From positions 100,572 to 164,571 of the forward strand of contig MU859126.1 of the NCBI GenBank assembly GCA_033297205.1: 64,000 nucleotides of DNA, given 5' to 3'. The notes beneath the pieces were generated by a model. The model searched no databases and had not been told where the DNA came from. It was given only the letters and a program-made list of their open reading frames with translations. This stretch comes from Pseudoneurospora amorphoporcata (Eukaryota > Ascomycota > Sordariomycetes > Sordariales > Sordariaceae). Positions 49,445-59,506 of this stretch are shown one piece after another. Position numbers and translations under genes: made by a program. Numbering within the stretch: the first letter of the stretch is position 1; each line of letters begins with the position of its first letter.

Positions 49445-52400
49445 ATGCCAGCCATCCTTGACGACCCCTCAGCCGCAACCATCTACCGCGTATCTGGAGC
49501 GGAACCCTATCCCGACCCTGCTCACCCTTCTTTCCCGCGCACCATCGCCCTTCGCCATGTGACTTTGCGGGATCGCACGACGGTGGCTACTGTTGTCCCC
49601 TTTGCCTCGCGCCATCAGGTGCCCGATTCCTTGCTTCACTATCTCCATGATCAGTTCAACAACGAAATCGAGGGTGGTGACACCTATCCCATGACGGACC
49701 CCATGGAGTTCGACAAGTTCGCCGACTACTGGTTCCAAAACTTTGCTGGTGTCATGCTTCTTGGTCAGATCGAGCGCCTCGAGGACATTGTCGACAACCA
49801 GAACTGGCCGACAGAGTGTCTGGGCACCTTCTACATCAAGCCCAACTACCCTGGTCGCAGCAGCCACATCTGCAATGCCGGTTTCATTGTGACGGATACC
49901 TCCCGTAACCGTGGTGTCGGTCGACTCATGGGTGAGACCTACCTGGACTGGGCACCCAAGCTGGGCTACACGTACTCGGTCTTCAACCTCGTGTACGAGA
50001 CCAACGTGGCGTCGGTCAAGATCTGGGACGGCTTGGGCTTCAAGCGCATCGGCCGTGTCAAGGGGGCCGGCAACCTCAAGAGTCACCCGGGCTCTCTGGT
50101 GGACGCCATCATCTTTGGCCGGGACCTGGGCGACGCCGAAGGTAACGAAGAACTTGTGAGTGAAGAGCGTTTCGACAAGATCAGGTTCTACCTCAAGCAC
50201 AGCCGCTATCCTAACGGGGCTGACCGAGCCGAGAAAAGCAGGCTGCGTAGCGCCGCGACGCACTACAGGCTACTCGACGGTGACATCCTCATGCTTAAGG
50301 ACAGGGAGGTCATCGCAGACCCGCGCCGCCAGTACGAGATTGCGAGAGAGGTGCACAACCAGTCGCACGCGGGCATCAACAGAACTACGGCTACCATTAC
50401 GGAGCGCTACCACTGGAGTCGCATCAAGGAGACGGTCTCGGATGTTATTAGAAACTGTTCCGAATGCAAAGAACTGGGAAAGTCTTCATTGCCATCCACG
50501 TCCCAAGCTCAGCAGCAGCAGCAGCAGCAGCTCCAGCCCCCATTGTCCAATATCATGTCGCCCCCAGTGTCTAATATCATGACTACAACGTCCACCGGTA
50601 TAAAGCGTCCGATGCTTAGCCCACCCATTGATGCCAGCAGCTCCAAGCGACCAACACCCACCCCATCTCCTGGTTTTGTTACGGCTGGTGATACTGTCAC
50701 CATCAGTGATCAGTCCAGACCGCCCCCTATACCTGCCTTGCCGCCCGAGCCACCATCTCATATAGATCCCCATGCTGCCTCATCGCATCACTATAACCAG
50801 AGCCATCCGCATTTTACTGATGCCAGCGGTCACCAAATCTCCATCTTGACGTCCCCTTCCCCCGGTCCTCCCATGCAGGTAACCCCTGTTACAACAACGA
50901 ACCTAGCCACCGTTCAGCATAACCCCTTTGCTCGTCACACACAGGCGCATGAAAGTCCGATGCTACCACATCATCCTTCCCCTCCTCCTCCTCCGCATCA
51001 TCACCATCACTATCCACCTCCTTATCCTTCCCACCCGCATCATGAACGGCAACATCAGTCTGAACCGGCACCTTCTCAACACCACCAGCCTCATCACCCG
51101 CACGTCTTCTTGCCCCCTCTTATCGATCCACAAGTGATAAGCCAACCGGGCCCATCACCTGCGCGAAGAGCCACAGCCCATCACCACACCTTAAGCAACC
51201 ATGGACAAGTTCATAACGAGCAAGACTACACGCAGCATCCTCAGCCTCAGCTTCATCAACCATTTCACCATCGCCATCATCCGCCACCACAGCAGATGCA
51301 TACGCCGACAGTTCACAGCAGTAACAATCCACAACATCAAATCCACCCTTCACAGCTGCACACCCCGGCTGCACGCCACCCTCGACCTCACCCGTCCCAT
51401 GGCGCTGGCGCTCAGCATTATTCTCCAGAGACAATGAGAACTCTTCCTATGGACGGTCATAATCACATTGTGCAGCAGCATGATGCCCCCCATCAGCAGT
51501 ATCCACAGTACCAGTATGCGCCGCATCCGCAGCAGCATCATCCCCAGCAAATCCATCCTCATCCTCTGCAGCAGCCGCAGCAACAACAGCAGACTCAACA
51601 ACATCAAAGCCCCAGGCCATTTCAAGACCAACCCCAGCAGCATTACGCCGGTGGAGCCTCATCTGCTTCCGAACCTGATCCGGATTCGGATACCTTCCAG
51701 GCTTTGTTGACTGTTGCGGGTACCGAGGCTGTTGGGATAGGGATGGGTAGGGGTGGCCATAACGAACGTAGCCATCCTCATGGACGTGTCGGTCACTATG
51801 ATCCGATTCAGGAGAGTGGATCTGGGTCATCCGAAGGTGGGAGGGTGGATCACACACTTGGAGGTGAGCAACGGGGCGGGAGTAGTGGCGGTGGTGGACA
51901 AGCCGGGGAGGGGGCAAGCTTGCAAAGTAGTAGAGGTAGTGGTGGACATCCTGAACAAGCTGCTAGGCACGGAATGGGGCCAGAATTTCTGTCAGCAAGA
52001 GAAGATCATCGAATGGAGGAAGAAGACATGGCAGCGGCGGCGGAAGGCGATGAAGCGATTGATAAGGACTTGGAGATGCTGATTGAAACGAGCAGTGAGG
52101 ATGAGGACGACAAAGGTCAGGATGAGTATCAGGAGGCCACCGCAGCAAAGCCGTCAAGAAGATGTATGCCTGTGATGGAAAGCGTAAGAGAACAACAGTC
52201 GGGTGCCAGCGCCAGCACCAACGGTGATGTGGACATGGCCACAGGCAGCACTCCGGGTTCACATTTCACAAGCATCAACAACAGCGGCCGAAACCGCCAC
52301 GGCCAGGGAGAAGCACAAACAACAGGATCAGCTAGAGCCACCAGTACTTCTACTACAAGTACATGGAACGCCATCAACAACAGCCGGAGTAGAAGCACAC

Positions 52401-53149
52401 GCTCAGACGAGGCGGCGGCGGCGGCGGAAGAGCCAGAACGCGATGATAATGATATTGACATGGCTTTGAACGATGACCCGGAGGAGGCTGAGGAAGACAA
52501 CCGGGTTCAGGGCCAGGACGATCAGGACCATCTGACATTACGCGGAGGCAATATGGATGTGGCGGAGGCGGAGGAGGTTTTGGCAGACGGCCAGGACCAC
52601 CACGGCCAAGCGCAAGATCGGGATCACGATCAGGATTGGCAAGAAGGTGCCGACAACAATTACACTGATACCGATGCTCATAATCATGATGATCCTGATC
52701 AACACAATGTCGATCCGGATCCGGGTCCAGATCTAGACGCAATGGACATGACGACAAGAAAGGAGGAAGCAGAAACAAGCCCCGGAACAATCCCGGGGAC
52801 AGGAACAACAACCGCGACACTTACCCCACCTGCTGCGACGAGGGCTACGAGTTTGGAATTAATAGTACCTGGAGGCCTAGGTTCAAGGAGAGACTCTTCG
52901 AGATCCGATGAAGAAGGAGAGGATGTAGTGATGGGTGGTGGTGGTGGCGGCAGCAGTACTCGTGATGTCGATCGCAGCGGCAGTGGTCGTGACGATAAGG
53001 AGAAGGAAAGTGAGGGGACTGTGGGTGGCAATTCTGGAGCAACAGCCCATGGAAGTGGTGGGAGCGGGAGTGCGAGTGCGAATGGAAGTGGAAAGATGGA
53101 TGTGAGCCACTTGCTTTCCGGCGACGACAATAGAGATGGCAATGACTAG
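49445..53149 (+). CDS. SPT10-like GNAT acetyltransferase with H2C2 finger
   Basis: A single coding exon of 1234 aa. Residues about 20-225 are a GNAT fold with the acetyl-CoA loop RNRGVG near 155 and a YETNVASVKIWDGLGFKRIGRV C-terminal motif. At about 300-342 there is an H2C2 zinc finger (HNQSH, then CSEC) of the retroviral-integrase type. This GNAT plus integrase-type finger pairing is the hallmark of yeast Spt10, a sequence-specific activator of histone genes. The remaining 890 residues or so are low complexity: poly-Q, His/Pro/Gln-rich, then Asp/Glu and Gly-rich. Yeast Spt10 is shorter. The role in histone-gene control is inferred from the family. Confidence 0.82.
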   Translation: MPAILDDPSAATIYRVSGAEPYPDPAHPSFPRTIALRHVTLRDRTTVATVVPFASRHQVPDSLLHYLHDQFNNEIEGGDTYPMTDPMEFDKFADYWFQNFAGVMLLGQIERLEDIVDNQNWPTECLGTFYIKPNYPGRSSHICNAGFIVTDTSRNRGVGRLMGETYLDWAPKLGYTYSVFNLVYETNVASVKIWDGLGFKRIGRVKGAGNLKSHPGSLVDAIIFGRDLGDAEGNEELVSEERFDKIRFYLKHSRYPNGADRAEKSRLRSAATHYRLLDGDILMLKDREVIADPRRQYEIAREVHNQSHAGINRTTATITERYHWSRIKETVSDVIRNCSECKELGKSSLPSTSQAQQQQQQQLQPPLSNIMSPPVSNIMTTTSTGIKRPMLSPPIDASSSKRPTPTPSPGFVTAGDTVTISDQSRPPPIPALPPEPPSHIDPHAASSHHYNQSHPHFTDASGHQISILTSPSPGPPMQVTPVTTTNLATVQHNPFARHTQAHESPMLPHHPSPPPPPHHHHHYPPPYPSHPHHERQHQSEPAPSQHHQPHHPHVFLPPLIDPQVISQPGPSPARRATAHHHTLSNHGQVHNEQDYTQHPQPQLHQPFHHRHHPPPQQMHTPTVHSSNNPQHQIHPSQLHTPAARHPRPHPSHGAGAQHYSPETMRTLPMDGHNHIVQQHDAPHQQYPQYQYAPHPQQHHPQQIHPHPLQQPQQQQQTQQHQSPRPFQDQPQQHYAGGASSASEPDPDSDTFQALLTVAGTEAVGIGMGRGGHNERSHPHGRVGHYDPIQESGSGSSEGGRVDHTLGGEQRGGSSGGGGQAGEGASLQSSRGSGGHPEQAARHGMGPEFLSAREDHRMEEEDMAAAAEGDEAIDKDLEMLIETSSEDEDDKGQDEYQEATAAKPSRRCMPVMESVREQQSGASASTNGDVDMATGSTPGSHFTSINNSGRNRHGQGEAQTTGSARATSTSTTSTWNAINNSRSRSTRSDEAAAAAEEPERDDNDIDMALNDDPEEAEEDNRVQGQDDQDHLTLRGGNMDVAEAEEVLADGQDHHGQAQDRDHDQDWQEGADNNYTDTDAHNHDDPDQHNVDPDPGPDLDAMDMTTRKEEAETSPGTIPGTGTTTATLTPPAATRATSLELIVPGGLGSRRDSSRSDEEGEDVVMGGGGGGSSTRDVDRSGSGRDDKEKESEGTVGGNSGATAHGSGGSGSASANGSGKMDVSHLLSGDDNRDGND

Positions 53150-53499
53150 GAAAGATGAAAGGCAAGTAGTTGGAGGAACTGCCGACGCTTCAGTTAGTAT
53201 ACGCGACGTCTGGTCAATTGAATACGAAAAAGAGGGAGCGAGAGAGAACATCGGTAGAGAAGAGAGTTGTGGTTTTTGGAATGTCTCTGTCGAGGCCCTG
53301 TTTTCTGTCAACATTCATGCAAAGGGCAACGAGTAAGATAAAGACAGTTGCAGGCAAGTGGTGATGGTGCTTGCTTTTAGATATACAACTCAGTCAACAA
53401 TAGAATACACTTAGAAGAAAGAGTCTTTATTGCCTTTTTGAATCCGTGTCGCGCAACTCTCCCGACATGCACCATCAGGCCCCTGCGAAACATGAGGGC

Positions 53500-53530
<31 letters not shown>

Positions 53531-53729
53531 GCAGCAGCCTATATAGGGCCAACACCGAGAGTGCGGTGCGTACGTACATCATATCACCTGAATCACCCGA
53601 CCGCTGATAATGTTCATAACAAGCTTGGCAGAATCATTTGTACAGGTATATTCCCACACCATACCATCTAAATTACCTTTGTTATCATCATCTTTTAACT
53701 TAACATAACCCCGGTGGTCTCCATCTAGT
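53150..53729. other. Convergent intergenic region with A28 tract
   Basis: Between the 3' ends of the SPT10-like and CCT-eta genes. It holds the A28 tract and AT-rich 3' UTR-like sequence. Confidence 0.5.
53500..53527. repeat. A28 homopolymer
   Basis: Twenty-eight A residues on the + strand in the convergent spacer. Confidence 0.85.
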
Positions 53730-55579
53730 CTACCGCCTAGGCATGCCACGGCCTCTACCTCTCAAAGCCCTCTGGGCCGCACCGGGCGGCAATTTCTGAC
53801 CAGGAGCCTGTGGCGCCTGGCTCTCCTCGTTCCTGATGGTCTCGTCCACACCGAGAATGAGGCAAGCCGCCTCGGTGGCCGCCTGGAGGGCATTGATCTT
53901 GACGAGCGCGGGCTCCCAGACGAAGCGCTCCATCATGTCGCAGACGCCCTCGTTCCTGAAGTCAACACCGGCCCACGTGTTGCCCTTGCGGTGCTCGACG
54001 CGGAGCCTGTTGAGGATGTCGGTGGCGTCGAAGCCGGCGTTGTCGCAGAGCTGACGGGGGATGATCTCGAGGGCCTTGGCAAAGGACTTGATGATGGCCT
54101 GCTGCTTGTGCGCGACGTCGCGATCGGCGAAGCGGTGCAGGTAGGCAGAAATCTCCATCTCGACGGCACCGCCGCCGCCGACAATGGTCTTGTTGCGGAT
54201 GGCGCGCTTGACGATCATGATGGCGTCGTGCAGGGAGCGCTCGACCTCGGCGATGAACTGCTCGGCGCCGCCGCGCAGGACGAGCGTACACGTCTTGGCC
54301 GACGGGCAGTCCTCGAAGAAGTTGAAGCGTTCGCCGCCGATCTGGCGCTCCTCAAAGGTGCCGCAGGTGCCGAGATGCTCGGGCAGGATGTCGGAGCAGG
54401 TGCTTTGGACGGTGGCGCCGGTGGCCTGGACGACGCGCTCCATATCCTCCGAGGTAACGCGGCCGGCGCAGAAGATGTCGCGGTCGGCAAAGTACTGGGT
54501 GGCCAGATCGCCAATGGGCAGCTTGGACAGCACCACCTTGGCGCCTGTCGCGTGCACAGCCTCGAGCTTCTTGTAGATGATCTGCCACTCGGCGTCGACG
54601 ATGGCCTGGTACTCGGAAACCTGCTCGACGCGCACCTCGGCATTGTCCTTCTCGGCCTTGAGCTCGAGCTCGACGTTGAGGCAGCAGATCTTGGGGTTCT
54701 TGAACGACTTGGGCTGTTGCTCGAAACCGGCGTACGAGAAGGTCTTCTTGAAGGCGACACCGTTGACGAAGAGCGAGTCGGTCAGGGAGCCGCCGGGGAT
54801 CTTCTTCATGCCTATTAACTTTTCGTTGAGATCGTCTTGGTCGAGGGAGAGGACGGCGTCGACAACCACTGCGCACAGGCGTGGATCTGTTAGTACTAGC
54901 ACTAGTGTAGTGTCATGATTCTCTTACTCTCTGTGAAGAATTCGGTGTTTCTCTTGATGAGCTTGCTGGTCATGGCGGTGGCAGCCAGCTTGCTCAGGGT
55001 CTCGCGGCGGTTGGACTCGTTGGTGCTGATGGCGATCTCCTTGATCTTGTTGACGGCCATGGTGGAGGCCCTCCTCAGGCCCTTGATGATGATCTGTGAG
55101 CTGACACCCTGTTCGACATGTTCCTTGATCTCCTTGAGGATCTCGCCGGCGAGCACGACGACCGAGGTGGTGCCGTCGCCGACTTCGGCATCTTGTGATC
55201 GGGCAATGTCGACGAGGATGCGGGCGGCAGGGTGGACAATGTCGAGGAGCTTCATGACGGTGGCGCCATCGTTTGTGATTGTCTGCCTGCCGTTCTCATC
55301 CACCATTAATAGGTCACCGCCATAGGGCCCGAGTGTCGACTTGATGGTGGCCTGGACGGCGAGACAGGCGTTGATGTTGGAGATGATCTGGGGCTTGCCC
55401 TGCGAGGAGTCGGTGCCTGTGGGAGTGGTGGTGTCAGTTTGCAATCATTACCTCACCTTACTACCAAAAAAAGGGGGCAACGAGAGGGCAGGATGGAGGA
55501 GGGGAGGGACAATGGAGGGGCTGGCTGACTGACCCTCTTTCAGGACAATGATGGTCGGTGTTTGGCCTCCGAAAGACAT
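53730..55579 (-). CDS. cct7: T-complex protein 1 subunit eta (CCT7)
   Basis: Exons 55579-55534, 55416-54928 and 54868-53730 give 557 aa. The short first exon encodes MSFGGQTPTIIVLKEG, the CCT-eta N-terminus. Group II chaperonin ATP-site motifs follow: LGPYGGDLL, NDGATVMKLL, GDGTTSVVVLAGE and, near the end, VGGGGAVEMEISAYL and AGVDFRNEGVCDM. The subunit is one of eight in the cytosolic TRiC ring that folds actin and tubulin. The C-terminus ends in a Gly/Arg-rich RGRGRGMPRR. The third exon acceptor (GCGCAG) was chosen over an upstream CAG because only it keeps FFTE-MVVDAVLSLDQDDL in frame. Confidence 0.97.
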
Positions 55580-56611
55580 GTTGGAGAGGAATTAAGAAGC
55601 TCGGAATAGTAACGACCAAGCAACGGCGGAGCTTCAGGAACAAGGGCGCAAAGCGGGAGAGAATGGGTGGTGGGTGGGATGTTGACTTGTTGATGTTGTG
55701 AGGCTCGTGCAATCGGGTCGGGCGTGGGTCTTAGCGCAGAGCTCCAGAAAAATATCGATGAGGTGAGGTAAGGAGGTGGTGGTCTGGCCTGGCCTTGCTG
55801 GCTGCTGCTGCTGTGCTGTACAGACCGGAGGGCGGGGACTTGTACACTGCTACCGGCGGGGGTAAGGGGCATCTGGCGGCAAGCGGGCGGGGGAGCAATG
55901 GCACAGTGACAGTCAGTAGTACCTTACAGTGGAGGCTCTACCTACAGCACCAGAGGGCAGGTACTCAGTACAGGCTGCCGGGCTCCATGGGTTCCTTCTG
56001 TTGACTGGAGAGCCGAACGGTCCAAGCTCCCATTTAAAAAGTGGAAGCAAATCCCACTTTCTCCACCTGCAGTTCTTCTCCCTTTCAGTTCCATTCTGTC
56101 CTGCTCAAAAACCTCTGACCGCCCGTCACATTTCCACTGCCGTCCATTTCAACCTACTTACCCTTGTCTGCCCCCCCTGAAAACAGTCCCCACCAATCCC
56201 GCCATCACGTGCACAGTCAAGTGACTCCCTTTCAACGACACTTCATTAATACATGTGCGAGACTTGATGGCCACTGTCATGCAAATTTCCAACCACCGTG
56301 TTTCTCCATTTTCTTCTTGAAATGCTTGGCTAACGAGTGGTTAAGTTGTTCACTCATGTGATATTTATCCTGTTTCCCTTGGTTGTCTGTCCGCTTTACG
56401 GCTCAGTAGCCACGCCTAATCTGGTGCTGTTTCGGGCGAGGATCAGAACCCGTTCCCAACATTGCAACCCCTCCTCTTGTCAAACGACGCACCCCTCCCT
56501 TTTTGGATGCCGTCAACTCAAGCTGCAGGGTCAATGTGGCTCTCCGTAGCTCCTTAAATACCGTCCAGCGTGATTTTCGATGTCCAGCCCGGGGGAATTC
56601 AGCTGGGCGGC
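55580..56611. other. Intergenic: CCT7 promoter
   Basis: Upstream region of CCT7 plus the 3' flank of the H3-mimic gene. No gene or repeat of note. Confidence 0.45.
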
Positions 56612-57241
56612 TTATGCGGTGATGCGCGACTCAAGGTCAGCAAGGCGACGAAGCACCCACACGCAAAAAGTCGCCAATCCAGCAATGAGAAGAACCTCCA
56701 GTGAAAAGTGGAGGAAGAAATGACCATTGTTGCCGCTGGATTCGGTGCTCAACTTCTCGAGACTTGCCTCGGCTGAAGCGATGCGCGACTCAAGGACAGC
56801 GAGGCAGCGAAGCACGCACAAGAAAAAAGCAGCCAAAGCAACAGTCAGACGAACCTCCAGCAAAACGCCGAGGTTGGACAAGATCTTATGCTTCTGGTCC
56901 GCAAGGGAAGGCTTCTCCTCCTTGGGCTTCACTTCGGACTTTATCACGGCAGAGTCAGTACTTCGTTTCCACTGGTTGCTCCCCATCATATGGGATATGG
57001 GCAGAGGGCGATGGGAGGGACGGATGGCAGTGCCACGAAGACGAGACTCCGCCAGTGTCAGACTTGCCTTTGTTCCGAAATCCTTCGCTCCCTCAGGACG
57101 GCTCTCGACATCGCTGTCGTCTGTGTGCTCGCGGAATTTGGCTATATCCGATTCGAAAGCAGCCCGCTGTGAGGGTTGCATACAGCGCAGAATCATGCCT
57201 CCAGTAGACATCCTGGCTGTCTGCTTATAGCGTGCTGGCAT
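56612..57241 (-). CDS. Membrane protein with histone H3-tail mimic (K9M-like)
   Basis: A single exon of 209 aa from the ATG at 57241. After Met-Pro, residues 3-15 read ARYKQTARMSTGG. Histone H3 residues 1-13 are ARTKQTARKSTGG, so 11 of 13 positions match: Lys4 is kept and Lys9 is Met (position 11). The next residue, where H3 has Lys14, is also Met. The middle is Ser/Lys/Arg-rich. The C-terminal 85 residues hold two related hydrophobic units (EVRLTVALAAFFLCVLRCLAVLE and EVLLIAGLATFCVWVLRRLADLE) that should span or enter a membrane; they come from a DNA duplication. I know of no named family. The frame is open upstream to an ATG at 57376, and using that would bury the mimic inside the protein. 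Confidence 0.65.
   Translation of the reverse strand: MPARYKQTARMSTGGMILRCMQPSQRAAFESDIAKFREHTDDSDVESRPEGAKDFGTKASLTLAESRLRGTAIRPSHRPLPISHMMGSNQWKRSTDSAVIKSEVKPKEEKPSLADQKHKILSNLGVLLEVRLTVALAAFFLCVLRCLAVLESRIASAEASLEKLSTESSGNNGHFFLHFSLEVLLIAGLATFCVWVLRRLADLESRITA
56619..56701. repeat. 83-bp duplicated unit, copy 2
   Basis: Aligns along its full length with 56778-56860 (shared GATGCGCGACTCAAGG start and GAACCTCCAG end), with scattered substitutions. It encodes the second hydrophobic unit of the H3-mimic protein. Confidence 0.8.
56778..56860. repeat. 83-bp duplicated unit, copy 1
   Basis: The partner of 56619-56701 in the same orientation. It encodes the first hydrophobic unit of the H3-mimic protein. 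Confidence 0.8.
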
Positions 57242-58560
57242 TTTGGGCGGTGGTTTGCGGGTTTGTTCCCACTCGTCGATGGCAGTATTTCCCTTAAGGA
57301 AAAAACTAGGATGGGGGGAGACGGCGGAGCAGATATTTGAACGGCTACCCTGATGCAAGACTAGTGTCAGTGACATCTATAGCTGCCTCCATGGGTCTAT
57401 TCACTTGGAGTCTCGGACAACCTGAAGCGGTAAGGGTTGTTATGCCATTGGGCACCGCAGGTGGAACCTTGATACGCTATCTCAGAACTTTGGCGTGTGA
57501 CGGAAGAAAGCAGATATCAGAATTAATATAGGCGGATATGCCCTCGAAGTGAAGGCTTAGCTCGAGTATAGGCATCATCTCCTAGTCCGTCACTAGTAAG
57601 AGACATGGTTTGCGGCCTGTGTGTTCCTGTACCTGTTCACTTCTTTACTTTATAGAGTACACCTTTCCCTGGCGAGAATGTCAATAACTTGTTGCGTTAT
57701 ACCCAGCAACCTGGGACTTGGGTTCTGGACCGGGGGCGCCTAAGGTCCTTTAATGGAACCCTTCCTTCCCTTGCCCGAGTGGCTAAGCGGAGTGGCCAAG
57801 CGGGGTGGCTGTCGTTACCTGGTAGCCGGTGTGGTACTTTTGGATGGCTCCAGAATTAAAATTCACCGTTCTGCAAACCGCCCCGACTTTTCATCCCATC
57901 TTTCACGTCCTTCACTGGCCCTCTCCCCGCCCTGCGTCAATTTTGCCTGGTGTACTTCCACCCCCCTCCCGTCTCTAGTACCAGCTTAGTGGCTAGTTTA
58001 CGCCCAATTCCTAGTCATATTATGTTTAGAAAACACTCATTTCGTGCAGTTACTTCTATTAAGTATCGGTCGCTTTTTCTCCGGTTGAGAACGGACTATA
58101 GGAGCGTGAATGAATTCGTTTGTGTGGTCTCGTCTGGCTGTTATCAATGTATTTTTTGCGGGAGCCCCGCGGCGTAACCGGGCGGTGATTGAAGCGCCTA
58201 CACCTGTCCCCGCTGTTGCCTTGACCTCGCAAGCAAACACCGCAATTTCGGCCCATTTTTTCCACGGTTCGTCCCATCTCGAGACGTACTATTCACTTGC
58301 AATCCGAACCGTTAATAGCTTTTGGCTTGCTATTGTCCGCTTCCCTTCACGCTGCTAGTGTTATTCTGAGTGGGTCCCTAGATTAGCCTTCCAGTCCAGT
58401 ATTTAAACCCCCCTTCCCTTCCCTTCTCCCTCTCCCTCCTCTTTCTTGAATTTTTACTTGATAACCTCAAGTCTTGGCTTTGTTTGTCTAATAAGATTCG
58501 ATTACTTCCAATACTTTCATAATTCTCAACTACAATCTACATTACTGCAATCAATTATTA
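57242..58560. other. Divergent intergenic region
   Basis: Between the starts of the H3-mimic gene (-) and the coiled-coil gene (+). The last 180 bp are pyrimidine-rich and AT-rich with a CTTTCTTGAATT leader, a probable promoter for the latter. No gene seen. Confidence 0.45.
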
Positions 58561-59506
58561 TGGTCTACGAATCTCACTTCGACAAGCGTGAGAAGAAGCG
58601 CGCGAGAATGCAAGAGTCGGTAAGTTGTCACATTATGTCTCCTACATTCACACTCATTCGCCTTCCTCCACATCACTACAGCTTCACACAGCAATCACTG
58701 ACAGGTGTCGATTACAGGCTGCTCAGCACGAGACTGCCGAGGGCAGCAATGGCGTCGCGGGTTCATCTTCCGAGGTAGGTCCATCTTTGTCCAGCCCAGT
58801 TTCTGTCCAGTCATACGCCATCGTCCTCTTGTAATGCTGCCAAGTCGTCCGTGGGGTGTAAAACCGAGACTCGACCACATGCCTGCCGCCGGCCTGTGAC
58901 TCTTCGCGCCTGGGTCGGGTTCAAGTTCGCGGGGGAGTCAGTTTTCAAAATGCAAAAGGAGTTTCTCCTGGGGGCCGCGTCCCATGGGGTAGTTTCAGCG
59001 GATACGTCGTCCGCTCCAAGCACCGCGCGGCACAGCTCTACAACTTCTCATGTTGTCATCTGAACCCAGAGTTTCCCCATGGCGTATCACCAGGCTCACA
59101 TATGTGCTGGTCGGCGACATGCGCTTGGAATGAAAGAGAGCACGTGGACATCCAGGAGGCTTGCATGGGCAGGGTGCTGGCGTGTGAAGAGCAGCTGGCT
59201 AAGGACATGGCGGCCACCAAGACTAAGTCGGTCGCGCTTAGAACCGAGTTGACGGCGACCAGAACTGAGTTGGCCGCGACCAAAGCTGAGTTGAGGGGGA
59301 CTAGGATCGGGTTGACGGCGCTTAGAACCGAGTTAACGGCGACCAGAACTGAATTGGCCGCGACCAAAGCTGAATTGAGAGCGACTAGAACCGAGTTGCG
59401 GGCGACTAGGAATGAGTTGGCGACGACCAAGATGGAGCTTGGCGCCTTGCAAGATCGCTTCCAGGCGATCGAGGAGGTTGTCCACTCCCTCAGGGGTAGG
59501 ATTTAA
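58561..59506 (+). CDS. Heptad-repeat coiled-coil protein (5' exons tentative)
   Basis: The last exon, whose frame is open from about 59066 to 59506, encodes MCWSATCAW... and then an almost perfect heptad array at 59234-59440 (units such as TELTATR, TELAATK, AELRATR), ending in LQDRFQAIEEVVHSLRGRI. Leu at one core position and Ala/Thr at another predict a long parallel coiled coil. Upstream, an ATG at 58561 starts MVYESHFDKREKKRARMQES with a GTAAGT donor at 58621, and a second small exon near 58719-58775 (AAQHETAEGSNGVAGSSSE) ends at a GTAGGT. These join in phase 0, but the junction to the coiled-coil exon is unresolved (a CAG|AG acceptor near 59068 is out of phase). Function unknown. Confidence 0.5.
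59234..59440. repeat. 21-bp minisatellite coding heptads
   Basis: Nearly ten 21-bp units with a higher-order period of 84 bp (four heptads). The unit pattern is GCGACCARAACYGAGTTGGC-like, with substitutions mostly at third codon positions. Confidence 0.85.

Noticed and set aside
53991..54818. 275-codon plus-strand frame
   Set aside because: Antisense shadow of CCT-eta; composition mirrors the true gene.
57776..57812. Two A-box-like TGGCYAAGCGG copies
   Set aside because: No B box follows; probably a simple local duplication.
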